A DNA stretch of 64,000 nucleotides from Lamellibrachia columna (taxonomy: Eukaryota > Annelida > Polychaeta > Sabellida > Siboglinidae): positions 35,259,179 to 35,323,178 of the forward strand of contig OY759263.1 of the NCBI GenBank assembly GCA_963662155.1, written 5' to 3'. Below, one piece after another: positions 35,296 to 44,132 of this stretch. The position numbers and the translations under genes are program-made. The notes beneath the pieces are model-generated. The model made no database searches, was not told where the DNA came from, and worked only from the letters and a program-made list of their open reading frames with translations. Every line of letters begins with the position of its first letter. Position 1 is the stretch's first letter.

Positions 35296-35399
35296 CAGTG
35301 GCGGTTCGGTTTAATACTGACGATTATGGTACGCTTTTTCGAGACGTGTCTGGGTACAGAACCGGTTCGAACCGGTTTCGTGTAGTTTTTTTTGTTCTT

Positions 35400-35880
35400 C
35401 TTCTTTTCTGGAACGTTCGAACGACGTCATGGAATTTTCCACGCTCACGAAAAGAAACACGATCCCGCATTTTCACCCTGCTAGCAGACTGAAACCTAGC
35501 GGACGAATGTTCATGCATGCAGCGGGAAAAACGTAGCCATGCATGTAAGCTATACGAAGCATATCGCATCGTTCCATTATATCGAGAACTTTTCGACGTA
35601 TGTCGTTTCGCGTCGACACCTACGTACCGCCTATATTATCACGAGTCTGCAAAAAACACCGCGAGGTCAAAAGGTCAAAAGGTCAAGGTCAACAAAACAA
35701 ACACCGCCGCTTTCTGGAACGTTCGAACGAAGTCACACCTTTTCACCCAGCTAGCAGACTGAAACCTAGCGGACGAAAGTTCGTGCATCCAGCGGGAAAA
35801 ACGTAGCCGTGCATGTAAGCTATACGACGCATATCGCATCGTTGCATTATATGAGAACTTTTCGCGAGATCTATAGGTCA
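35400..35880. repeat. Direct repeat inside the Polinton upstream region
   Basis: Two copies about 300 bp apart (about 35,409-35,597 and 35,712-35,866). Both run from TCTGGAACGTTCGAACGA through CTAGCAGACTGAAACCTAGC to GAGAACTTTTCG. Confidence 0.8.
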
Positions 35881-35966
35881 AAAGGTCAAGGTCAAACCAG
35901 TTTTCCCGCGAAATATGTCCAGATGCATGTCCTTATTTGGTATTGTTCTGCATGCTACGCGCATGC

Positions 35967-36022
35967 GTACGTCAGAACCGGTTCAAATCGGTTCAAACTG
36001 GTTCAAACCGGTTCAAACCGGG
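35967..36022 (+). promoter_or_regulatory. 10-bp phased GGTTCAAACC repeats before a TATA box
   Basis: Four to five consecutive 10-bp units (GGTTCAAATC, GGTTCAAACT, GGTTCAAACC, GGTTCAAACC), about 45-100 bp upstream of TATATAAA at 36,066-36,073. AACCGGTT junctions resemble Grainyhead/CP2 sites. Spacing of about one helical turn puts all units on one DNA face. Confidence 0.55.
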
Positions 36023-36045
36023 AAAAACCCAAGAAAAAAGAGCAC

Positions 36046-36073
36046 CGTCAGCAGTAGCGGCAGGCTATATAAA
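36046..36073 (+). promoter_or_regulatory. Core promoter of the polymerase gene (TATATAAA)
   Basis: The phrase CGTCAGCAGTAGCGGCAGG precedes CTATATAAAC. A near copy (CGTCATCAGTAGTTGTAGCG, then ACTATATAAAC) lies at 39,206-39,241 before the ATPase gene, which suggests a shared promoter design. Downstream, GTAAGT at 36,180 and CGCTAG ending at 36,260 could delimit an 81-bp leader intron just before the ATG at 36,266. Confidence 0.6.
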
Positions 36074-36265
36074 CCGAGCCGCTACTGCAATTGCCATCAC
36101 AACCGTTCTTCGATCTCTACAGAGCACTTCGACTCAACACTACAGAGCACTTCGAGATGCCGCGACGGTAGCAAGTTTTGTAAGTATATATTATATATTA
36201 TCTTTGTTTGTATCACAATCGTACTCCGATCTTTGCACATCTATTTCGTCGCATCGCTAGCAACG

Positions 36266-38702
36266 ATGAAATACACATGTTCAAAATGTAACAAAGTGTT
36301 TGCAAGAAATTACCATTTACTTCGCCATATAAGAACGGCATGTAATTCCACCACCACCGTTTCGCCACTATCAATATGTTCAAAATGTGGTAAGGTGTTC
36401 GGAAAAAAGCACCATTTACAAAGGCATGAAACGACATGTGTCGTTTCACCACCATTGCCAAAAAGAGCGAAAAGGGAAGATACTACACCCCGTCACCCTT
36501 TCATTAGCGAAGATCCCATCGGTCCGCCCGATCGATATCCATTCCCCGATGCTCTGTCAACAGATTTGTTAGAGGTCGTCCGCAACAATTGGTCCTCCAT
36601 TAGGACACGCATATCCAGAGGTCCTCTCCAGACCAGGGTAAATTTTAGATTGACCAGTTTAGACACGACCGATTTACAGGAGCCTTTAAATAGTATGTTC
36701 GATCAGCAGTCTAATGCTTTCAAAAACAACTTGAGTTACGTTTTGAAAAACAAAAACGCAGGATGTTATAGGTACTATCATTCCTCCTGCAATTGCTGCG
36801 GTCGATACCTGGACGAACCCAGTCTCATCACCGACCGTGGTGATTTCGATGAGTTTCTTGAATGTATAAAACAAAATGACATCTTGCAGTGGGCGTTAAG
36901 TCAGAGTCCCGACTCGCAATGGGTTTGCGAGTTGGTAACCAATGTGACTTTTTTATTAATAAAATCATAAACCATCCAATTGGATGTGTCGACATGAATT
37001 CCCTGCCGACATACATCAAGAAGAACAAAGCCGTCATCGGTCTGGAAAGAGAACCCATCAACGGCAAGAGGTACAACGATAATTTGTGCCTCTTTAGATG
37101 CTTAGCTCTTCATCGGGGTGGTGATGTCCGTCATTTGGAATCTGGAGTTACGAAACTTTACGAGACGTACAAACAGGATGACGATGTACCCATGGAAGAA
37201 TTTGCCGGAGTCACACTCGAAGACCTCTATCGCATAGAGACTACTTTCCAAACGAACGTGTGCGTTTATAAACTCGTCGAGTCTGATGATGACGACGACG
37301 GAAAGAAGATCGCAGTTCGCCTTCTACCAACAACGCGGCATAGACATGTTCAAGCAGGGCATCAGCGTACCCGGTCTGACCTTGCTCTACCTGTTCAACG
37401 ATCTTCCGGAGAAGACGTACTTTACGCTCTTCAAAGAGAAGAATAAAGATCTTCATTATCTCGTCAAAGATCACGTCGTCGGTGGACCTTCGCTCGTTTT
37501 TCACCGGTATCACGAGAAATGAGTCACTAAGATCCGTCAGAGCGATTACGGTAACGCCAGTCGGCTGTGCCATGCCGTTGTTGGCTACGACGCTAATGCG
37601 CTGTATTTATGGGCAATATCACAAAATATGCCAACGGGCTGGCACAGCCGACGCCGTGAACAAAACAACTTCCGTCCCGAATCGGCACAACCCCACGGCC
37701 AGAAGGATTCAGAATGGCTCACGTGGGAAGCCGAACGGACGGGACGCGCCATCCGCCATCAAGTCAACTGTCGAGAGAAGCGAATAGGAAAACTTCCGGT
37801 GGACGACGACGAAAGAGACGTCCACCCGCACAAGAGACGTCCACCCGAACAAGACCATCATCGCAGACACCATGAAGTTGCTGGGGAACTCGGGTTACGG
37901 GCAGACCATCACCAAAGTGGATCGACATCGCGAAGTGAAATACTGCACGGAGAAGGCGGCATCGCTCATGGTCAACGATAGACGGTTCCGACAATTCGAC
38001 GTCGTCGTCGACAATGCGTACGAGATAGCGATGAAAAAGAAAACCGTCACGTACGCCCTGCCCGTACACGTGGGGTTCTTCGTTCCGCAGTACGCCAAGA
38101 TGCGCATGTTGCAGTTCTATTACGACTTTATCGACAGGTACCTGGAGCGTCCTCTTTTTCAATACTGCGAGATGGATACAGATTCCGCCTACTTGGCCTT
38201 GGCCGGCGAGTCCGTCGACAACATCGTGACCCCGGAACTACGAGAAAATTATTTCCGACATCGATCCGAATGGTTGCCGTCCGAATGTTGCGAAGAACAT
38301 CAGAACGAGTACGTGCGCTGTCGACTCGCCGATCGTCCGTGGGTCGGTGACGAGGCGTGCTGTAAGGCGCGCAAGACGTACGACAAGAGGACACCGGGTC
38401 TGTTCAAGGTCGAGTGGTCCGGTGACGGGTTCGTGCGGTTGTGCAGCAAGACGTACTATTGTTTCGGAGCCAGCGACAAGTACAGCACCAAAGGACTGAG
38501 CAAGCGTCACAACGCCATCAACAAGGACGCGTTCCTGGAGGTGCTCGCCAACCGTCGGAGCGGAAGTGGAAAGAACCGCGGGTTCCGGGTGCATCGCTCG
38601 TCGGTATTCACGTACGTACAGGAACGAGCGGCTCTCACCTACTTCTATGCCAAACGCGTGGTGCACGAGGACGGAGTGAGCACGGGTCCGGTGGACGTGT
38701 AA
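36266..38702 (+). pseudogene. Polinton protein-primed DNA polymerase B, broken
   Basis: Starts at ATG 36,266 with two C2HC-type zinc fingers (CSKCNKVF and CSKCGKVF), then the conserved N-terminal region. The frame shifts near 36,945 (to NHPIGCVDMNSLP, DNLCLFRCLALHRG), again near 37,320 (to GIDMFKQGISVPGLTLLYLF), near 37,525 and before 37,870. Palm motif A is GYDANALYLW (about 37,583), motif B KLLGNSGYGQT (about 37,873) and motif C EMDTDSAYLAL (about 38,170); the last frame ends at 38,702. The total of 2.4 kb is short for the family, and the 3'-5' exonuclease region expected between the N-terminal part and GIDMFKQ is not seen. It replicates the element's DNA in intact relatives; this copy cannot. 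Confidence 0.92.
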
Positions 38703-38745
38703 AAAAAAAAGACGATGCACGCCGGTCGTACGGTCTATTAACGTA

Positions 38746-39096
38746 GTGCTACGCAACGTGTTCGTACTCGTTATAATCACCGTCGTAGGTTTGGTGTTCG
38801 CACACGTTATAGCCGGCGAATTTCTTACAAGAAGAGACGTGCTAGAACCTTTCGTCGTAGTGCACACTGCTATATTCGTGATGAACAGCATGGATCTTAT
38901 TTCGTTGCTGGTGCAGGAGAGTGGACTTGCTTTAATTCGAAGTTCTCGTTTGCGGAGTTTCCGTACCAACTTCGTGCTCGCTGGTATGATAACTTTGATC
39001 AGGTTAAGGTACTGTCTGTTACATACAAGATATGGATCCGTGATGTTAGTCCTGACCAATAAGTGTCTCGAGGTGATGCTTTGGTTCCTGTCATGA
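38746..39096 (+). CDS. Possible hydrophobic ORF, unknown
   Basis: An open stretch of 116 codons with a hydrophobic N-terminus (VFVLVIITVVGLVFAHVIAG). Its first codon is GTG and its first ATG is internal, so it is doubtful as a gene. It may be a membrane protein relic or plain noncoding leader of the ATPase gene. No family recognised. Confidence 0.25.
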   Translation: MLRNVFVLVIITVVGLVFAHVIAGEFLTRRDVLEPFVVVHTAIFVMNSMDLISLLVQESGLALIRSSRLRSFRTNFVLAGMITLIRLRYCLLHTRYGSVMLVLTNKCLEVMLWFLS

Positions 39097-39205
39097 GAGT
39101 TCCCGAATTCCGCTGGAGTTACGATCCCGAACTTTCAAAGAACATTTTCACCTGCTGTGTTGTCTATGCATCCTACATCTAAAACGACTGTTGTACTCGG
39201 AAAGC

Positions 39206-39241
39206 GCGTCATCAGTAGTTGTAGCGACAGACTATATAAAC
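39206..39241 (+). promoter_or_regulatory. Core promoter of the ATPase gene (TATATAAA)
   Basis: TATATAAA at 39,233-39,240, 51 bp before the ATG at 39,291, preceded by the same CGTCA-CAGTAG phrase as before the polymerase gene. A further TATAAAAG at about 39,893 precedes the next gene. Confidence 0.6.
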
Positions 39242-39290
39242 AGGACGTGTAGAAAAGGCGATGTACACTGGTCGTCTTTCATAAGCGACC

Positions 39291-39897
39291 ATGGACGTAC
39301 GGTGGAAACATCCTTTCACGTGCATCGTCGCCGGACCGACGGGATGTGGTAAAAGTACTTTCGTGACACGTATGCTGCATCACGCTGCTACGATGATCGA
39401 TCCACCTCCCGAACGGATCACATGAGGCCTACGCAACGATGGACTTAGTCGACGTGCGATTCGAGGAAGGGTTGCCGAGTGCGCGCATGCTCGATTCGAC
39501 AACGAAGAACCTGATCGTCATAGACGATCTCATGGCGGAAACTGACGAACGGGTCACGACCTTGTTCACTAAAAAAAGTCATCACAGAAACACGTCCGTG
39601 CTGTATCTCGTACAGAACCTGTTCCCTAAAAACAAGGAGAGTCGTACCATCAGTCTGAACTCTCAGTACATGGTGGTGTTCAAGAATCCTCGTGACGCAT
39701 CGCAGATGTCGCACTTGGCTCGTCAGATGTATCCGGGGCGCGCGAAGTTCGTACAAGAGGCTTTTAAAGAAGCCACGTCGGTACCGTACGGTTATCTATT
39801 GGTCGATCTCAAACAGGACACGCCCGAAGACTTGCGTCTGCGCACGGCCATCTTTCCAGACGACGGTGTTCAGTACGTGTACTTACCGAAGGTATAA
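39291..39897 (+). pseudogene. Polinton FtsK/HerA-type packaging ATPase, frameshifted
   Basis: ATG 39,291 opens MDVRWKHPFTCIVAGPTGCG with the Walker A loop GPTGCGKST (residues about 16-24). The frame meets TGA at 39,423-39,425. The remainder is in the +1 frame: DVRFEEGLPSARM, Walker B NLIVIDDLM (about 39,509), then VLYLVQNLFPK and a C-terminal domain to 39,897. A few codons appear lost at the junction. The family pumps DNA into virus-like capsids (established for related A32/FtsK-type ATPases). Ends just before a TATAAAAG box. Confidence 0.9.
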
Positions 39898-39933
39898 AAG
39901 ACCGAGTGCGTGGATCGTCTGTTCATTCGCACC

Positions 39934-40302
39934 ATGTCTGACCTGGTGAAGAGACACATTTTGTGCATACAGGCTCTGAACAGATACAAGAGCACCAAAC
40001 TGAGAAGAGCCATAATCGCTAACGCCGAGGCCGATCTGCTGTGTGCACTGGCCGAGTGTGCCTACAACATATTAAAAAATAACATTCCATTGTCCGATTT
40101 ACAGAGGCAACGTTTGAGTAAATACAGAACGAAATTACGCGAGTTGTCTCAGAGACGAACGCCAGCTGCTGGGAGAAGACGCATCTTACTGCAACGACAG
40201 GTCGGCGAGGGACAGAGCGGAGGCTTCCTATCGGCCTTCCTAGCGCCGTTGGCAAGTTCGGTCTTTCTACCCTTGCTCCAAGAGGTGCTGTTCAAGAAGT
40301 AG
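39934..40302 (+). CDS. Conserved small Polinton protein, basic with hydrophobic C-terminus
   Basis: ATG 39,934, 37 bp after the ATPase stop; 122 residues. A helical N-terminal half (LVKRHILCIQALNRYKSTKL, CALAECAYNILKNNIPL) is followed by an Arg/Lys-rich stretch (RTPAAGRRRILLQRQ) and a GGFLSAFLAPLASSVFL tail. Such proteins recur beside the ATPase in animal Polintons, as I recall. The GG before a hydrophobic peptide recalls adenain-type cleavage sites, which is inference. The exact role is unknown. The frame is intact. Confidence 0.75.
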   Translation: MSDLVKRHILCIQALNRYKSTKLRRAIIANAEADLLCALAECAYNILKNNIPLSDLQRQRLSKYRTKLRELSQRRTPAAGRRRILLQRQVGEGQSGGFLSAFLAPLASSVFLPLLQEVLFKK

Positions 40303-40310
40303 AGAGTGAG

Positions 40311-41126
40311 ATGGAACATGTACGTAAGATGGTCTTGATGGATCCGCGACTGTTGGACACACTTCGCGCACCACCACCACCACCACCATCGACAGATACC
40401 CTAGGTAAGAAAGTACAAGCCCTCGAGGACGAGATGATGACCATCTTCGATAGAAAGGACCTCGACGATAGGACCAAAGTAACATTGTATAATCAGGTGT
40501 TGTAGCGGTACAACGCCTTGTCCGATAAACCCGTCAAGGAACCGATACGCGTGGTCTCGTTGAACGAGGCGATGCCAGCAGCACAACCATCGGTGTCAGG
40601 AACGGGAGTGGAGCCGGGACCTGTGGTGGAAGGAACAGTAGGAGCTCCTAGTAGCGGAATAGAGGCCGACGTCGTGGACACCGTTCCCAAGACCATGCAG
40701 GTCAAAGCCAGACGTTTGATGGAGCATCTCAAACGAAATATCACGTGGACCGCACGTGGCGAACTTATCCACGAGGGTGTGCCGATTGTCGGAAGTAACG
40801 TGATGGATCTCGTGAACGATCTGTTGCGTAAGAGAAAGACCGATCCGATAGGATGGCAGCCATTCGCACGACAACTCCGTACCATCAACCTACCCATGGA
40901 GTTGGTCGGTAATGCCTCCAGGAGAGCTTACATACGTCAGGCGACGACGACAGCCACTCCGTCTCGTCGAACTCGTGCTGGTGGGAGTAGTGCACGGAGA
41001 TCACTCAGTTGGACACCCCTCGCTCGTCGACGTAGTCGAATGAATCATTCCATGCCCACCCCACCCTCAGAACGACGACAAAGACACAAGACTTTGACGT
41101 CATTGACTAGTTGGGAAGACTTTTAA
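40311..41126 (+). pseudogene. Conserved Polinton protein of unknown function with one in-frame TAG
   Basis: Starts at ATG 40,311, 8 bp after the previous stop. It reads KMVLMDPRLLDTLRAPPPPP with a polyproline run, then DDRTKVTLYNQVL, a TAG at 40,503-40,505, and in the same frame RYNALSDKPVKEPI, KRNITWTARGELIHEGVPI and DLVNDLLRKRKTD, ending in a basic Ser/Arg tail. The YNQ-L-RY sequence around the stop suggests a C-to-T change from CAG. The family is widespread in animal Polintons; no function is known to me. Confidence 0.8.
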
Positions 41127-41165
41127 GGCGGTGCGGTACCTGTCCATAGCACAGTGTTCGCTGCG

Positions 41166-41288
41166 ATGTCGAGCGATTCACATGACGCGTACCGTTCCGT
41201 CTTCGTTGCGCTACTTTTCGGTGGACTTTACTTGATCGCCGACACTATCGCTGGATATCTCATACTATTTGAGATATGGTTTCACTAG
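41166..41288 (+). CDS. 40-residue single-span membrane protein
   Basis: ATG 41,166, 39 bp after the previous stop. The sequence opens MSSDSHDAYR and has a helix of about 20 residues (SVFVALLFGGLYLIADTIAG) and a short aromatic end. It lies in a compact gene run with the same strand and composition as its neighbours. No family recognised. It could be a real small viral-type membrane protein or chance. Confidence 0.45.
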   Translation: MSSDSHDAYRSVFVALLFGGLYLIADTIAGYLILFEIWFH

Positions 41289-41341
41289 ACTTTCAGTCGT
41301 TCGTCATCGTTGTGGTCGTGGTAGCGTCTGTTCTGCTTTAA
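41276..41341 (+). CDS. 21-residue hydrophobic peptide overlapping the previous ORF
   Basis: ATG 41,276 lies inside the end of the 40-residue ORF in another frame; it reads MVSLDFQSFVIVVVVVASVL and stops at 41,341, shortly before the integrase. Overlapping starts and stops are seen elsewhere in this element. Too short to be secure. Confidence 0.3.
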   Translation: MVSLDFQSFVIVVVVVASVLL

Positions 41342-41402
41342 GTCAAGACCCGTGCTACGCAGTCACCGTCATCACCACTGTCAACGCAACGGAACTATTT
41401 TA

Positions 41403-42467
41403 ATGGCGTCGAGGAATAAACGACTGAAGAGGGTCTACTTCGATCCGAAAAGGGTGTCGAGTTACGGAGGTGTCGATGCCTTGCGACGCGTCACGCGCGT
41501 GCCGAGGAAAATCGTCGAAGAATGGTTGTCGGAACAGGACGCCTATACCCTACACAAACCGGCGAGACGTCATTTCAGGAGACGACGCGTCGTCGCGGGA
41601 GGTCCACGTCAGCAGTGGCAGGCCGATCTCGTCGATCTGTCGAATTTGAAAACCGACAACGACGGTATGACCTTTCTCCTCACGGTGATCGACGTCTTCA
41701 CGAAAGTGGCTTGGTGCGTTCCGCTGAAGAACAAGTCCGCGGCATCGTTGGTGACGGCGCTGAAAAGCACGTTCACCGAAGGCTGGCCAAAGACGTTGCA
41801 GACAGATCAAGGACTCGAATTTCTGAATCGGCCCGTTCAGGCTCTGTTGACGAAGTATGGCATCCACCACTTCTCCACTCACAACGCGGAGACGAAAGCG
41901 AGCATCGTCGAAAGATTCAATAGAACGTTGAAGACGCGTATGTGGCGATACTTCACGAAACACCAGACGTGGCGATTCATCGACGTCCTTCAGGACTTTG
42001 TGCACTCGTACAACAACACCCACCACCGCAGCATCGGCATGACTCCGTCCCAGGTGAATGCAAAGAATCAAGAAGAGGTTTGGCAGCGTCTGTACGGTCA
42101 CGACGGTAAGGGCGTGCCCAAGTTCCGTGTGTCGAATTGCGTGCGCATCAGTAAGTTCAAGAGACTGTTCGAAAAAGGCTATATGGCGAATTGGAGCGAA
42201 GAGATGTTCACCATACACGAGGTTCACCCCTCCGATCCACCCATGTACCGATTGATCGACGATCTCGGCGAAGTGCTGGACGGCACCTTCTACGAACCAG
42301 AGCTGCAGAAGGTGTCGGTGCCCATCGATAAAGTGTACCGCGTGGAATCCGTACTACAGCGCTGCAAGGTGGGTAGACGAACGGAGGTTTTGGTGAAATG
42401 GTACGGCTACCCCTCCAAGTTCAACAGCTGGGTCGATGCCGAGGCTCTCGTTCGCTATAAAGTCTAG
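41403..42467 (+). CDS. Polinton integrase (RVE core plus chromodomain)
   Basis: 354 residues from ATG 41,403, chosen because it begins the conserved MASRNKRLKRVYFDP stretch; an upstream ATG at 41,352 is less likely. The DDE triad is Asp75 (WQADLVDL), Asp135 (LQTDQGLEF) and Glu170 (KASIVERFNRT). A chromodomain spans about residues 311-350 (YRVESVLQRC, VKWYGYP, NSWVDAEAL). It inserts element DNA into the host with 6-bp staggering, consistent with AACGTG here. The frame is intact, one of the best preserved genes of the element. Confidence 0.96.
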   Translation: MASRNKRLKRVYFDPKRVSSYGGVDALRRVTRVPRKIVEEWLSEQDAYTLHKPARRHFRRRRVVAGGPRQQWQADLVDLSNLKTDNDGMTFLLTVIDVFTKVAWCVPLKNKSAASLVTALKSTFTEGWPKTLQTDQGLEFLNRPVQALLTKYGIHHFSTHNAETKASIVERFNRTLKTRMWRYFTKHQTWRFIDVLQDFVHSYNNTHHRSIGMTPSQVNAKNQEEVWQRLYGHDGKGVPKFRVSNCVRISKFKRLFEKGYMANWSEEMFTIHEVHPSDPPMYRLIDDLGEVLDGTFYEPELQKVSVPIDKVYRVESVLQRCKVGRRTEVLVKWYGYPSKFNSWVDAEALVRYKV

Positions 42468-42497
42468 CCGCGGGTCTGTCGTCACTTCATTCGGACG

Positions 42498-42803
42498 ATG
42501 ACAGACGAGTCGATGACAGAGGACTTCGCCGGTGCCGCTGCTGCCACCGCCGTCATAGAAGAAGAGGACAGCACTGACGCACAGAGCGAGAAAGACAGCA
42601 CTCCTTGGCATATGTTCGGTACCGTGTGTCCCCGAGAGGAGATAGTGTTTCTTTGTCAGGTTGTCGTCTTGTACACGGTCATCCTGACAAGCATTTACAA
42701 CCTGACGACAGGTCACGAGAATTCTAATCTGTGGACGGCCCTGTTGAGTAGTTCGTTGGGTTACCTGTTGCCCAATCCCACTTTGAGACGTCATGACGAA
42801 TGA
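42498..42803 (+). CDS. Conserved Polinton membrane protein
   Basis: ATG 42,498; 101 residues with an acidic Ala-rich N-terminus (MTDESMTEDFAGAAAATAVI), then EEIVFLCQVVVLYTVILTSI (one clear membrane helix) and LWTALLSSSLGYLLPNPTLR. A TATAAAG lies about 40 bp upstream. The stop overlaps the minor capsid start by 11 bp. A protein with this pattern precedes the minor capsid gene in many animal Polintons, to my memory. Role unknown. Confidence 0.75.
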   Translation: MTDESMTEDFAGAAAATAVIEEEDSTDAQSEKDSTPWHMFGTVCPREEIVFLCQVVVLYTVILTSIYNLTTGHENSNLWTALLSSSLGYLLPNPTLRRHDE

Positions 42804-43240
42804 TTTCTACCTGAAGCTACCTAGCAACGCTTCCATGAAGATGTATCCCGACAATACGTTGGCTCATAACATCACGGACTTGCCTCAACGTATCGATCTG
42901 ACTAGCGAGTGGGAGTGTGGGTTGGCAGAGATACAGTACCCACATACTTGGTACAACATCGGAGTGGACGACATCTGGTTCTTCCTCAACGAGCACGAAC
43001 CTGTGGGTCGAACACAGAGTGCAAAGATAAGTGCTGGATATTACAAAGGTCCTGTGACATTGATGAATCATGTCAACAAGGGACTGAGTCGTATGTGGAC
43101 GGAAAAGACACGGGCAAAATTGAGCTACAGTTCCATCACTCAAAAAATGACGTTGCACATGACACCGAGCACCGACTTCACTGTACCTTTCCACAGCACT
43201 TTGGTAAGAATGTTAGGATTCGAACCTTCGGTGGTCAGCA

Positions 43241-43283
<43 letters not shown>

Positions 43284-43713
43284 CATGACACGAACGGACG
43301 TTCACCCGAGACTAGGTGGAACGAACATCGGTCTCACGCCGTCGACTAGCGTTGTTTTGCCACCAGAAGATACTCCCGACGGTTCGTACACCTATCGTAA
43401 AGAAGCCGAAAACGTGGTGCACATGGATCAAGGGTTCGATACCATCTACGTTTATACAGACGTCGTGGAGTCTCGCATAGTCGTTGACAGTATCGCTCCT
43501 TTGTTGCGAGCCCTCTCGGTTAGCGGAAGTCACGGCGCCACGGTGTCCGATCGATTCACTAACATTCACTACGTACCTGTGTTGTGCTCGCACTTCCACT
43601 CGATCGAGATGGATATAAGAAACGACACCGGACGACGCGTACCATTCGAGTACGGTAGAGTGACGGTGACGCTTCATTTTCGACGGCGTAGGACCGGACT
43701 GTTCTGGAGATGA
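42793..43713 (+). CDS. Polinton minor capsid (penton-type) protein with a polyalanine tract
   Basis: 306 residues from ATG 42,793: DFYLKLPSNASMKMYPDN at the N-terminus, WECGLAEIQYPHTWYNIGV, and a C-terminal half with IHYVPVLCSHFHSIEMDI and VTVTLHFRRR. Single jelly-roll minor capsid proteins of Polintons have this layout. A GCA run at 43,246-43,281 adds about 12 alanines near residues 152-163; it is a microsatellite within the frame and unusual for the family. The stop TGA overlaps the next ATG (ATGA). Frame intact. Confidence 0.9.
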
Positions 43714-44132
43714 ATTACAAAGACTATTACGCGCGTCAGGCGGGTGGTGCTCTACCCTAATTCGCCGGTGCCCCGTACCAACGAGGTCACGGACTAGGTA
43801 GTCTGTTCGGAGGTGTGCTGCGCAGCGCCATGCCACTCATCAAGAGAGGTGCAGTGGCTTTGGGAAAGGGAGCGTTGAAGACCGGCGTGCGCATCGCCGA
43901 CGACGTCTTGTCTGGACAGAGCATAAAACGTGCTGCCAAACGACGCGTCACGGATACAGGCAAGACTATGCTGCGTGATCTTTTGATACCAGGCGTGCGA
44001 TCTCGTAAACGTATGAAACACACGTCTTCAAAGAAAGGAGGCACTACAGCGACGAGACAGCGCAAGAGACAGACGTTCAAGAAACGTGAAGCCGACATAT
44101 TCGACGACGACGACTATGACTTTCGTACATAG
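43710..44132 (+). pseudogene. Basic glycine-rich core-type Polinton protein, early stop
   Basis: ATG 43,710 overlaps the preceding stop. It reads NYKDYYARQAGGALP, then a TAA at 43,758-43,760 (codon 17), and in the same frame FAGAPYQRGHGLGSLFGG, PLIKRGAVALGKGALKTG and a very basic tail with a final acidic IFDDDDYDF. The family is conserved between minor and major capsid genes of animal Polintons and may be an internal capsid protein (inference). The stop would block the normal product. Confidence 0.8.

Noticed and set aside
38238..39059. Minus-strand 273-codon frame
   Set aside because: Shadow of the polymerase C-terminus and its downstream spacer; no domain.
41550..42227. Minus-strand 225-codon frame
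   Set aside because: Antisense of the integrase gene; composition artefact of GC-rich codons.
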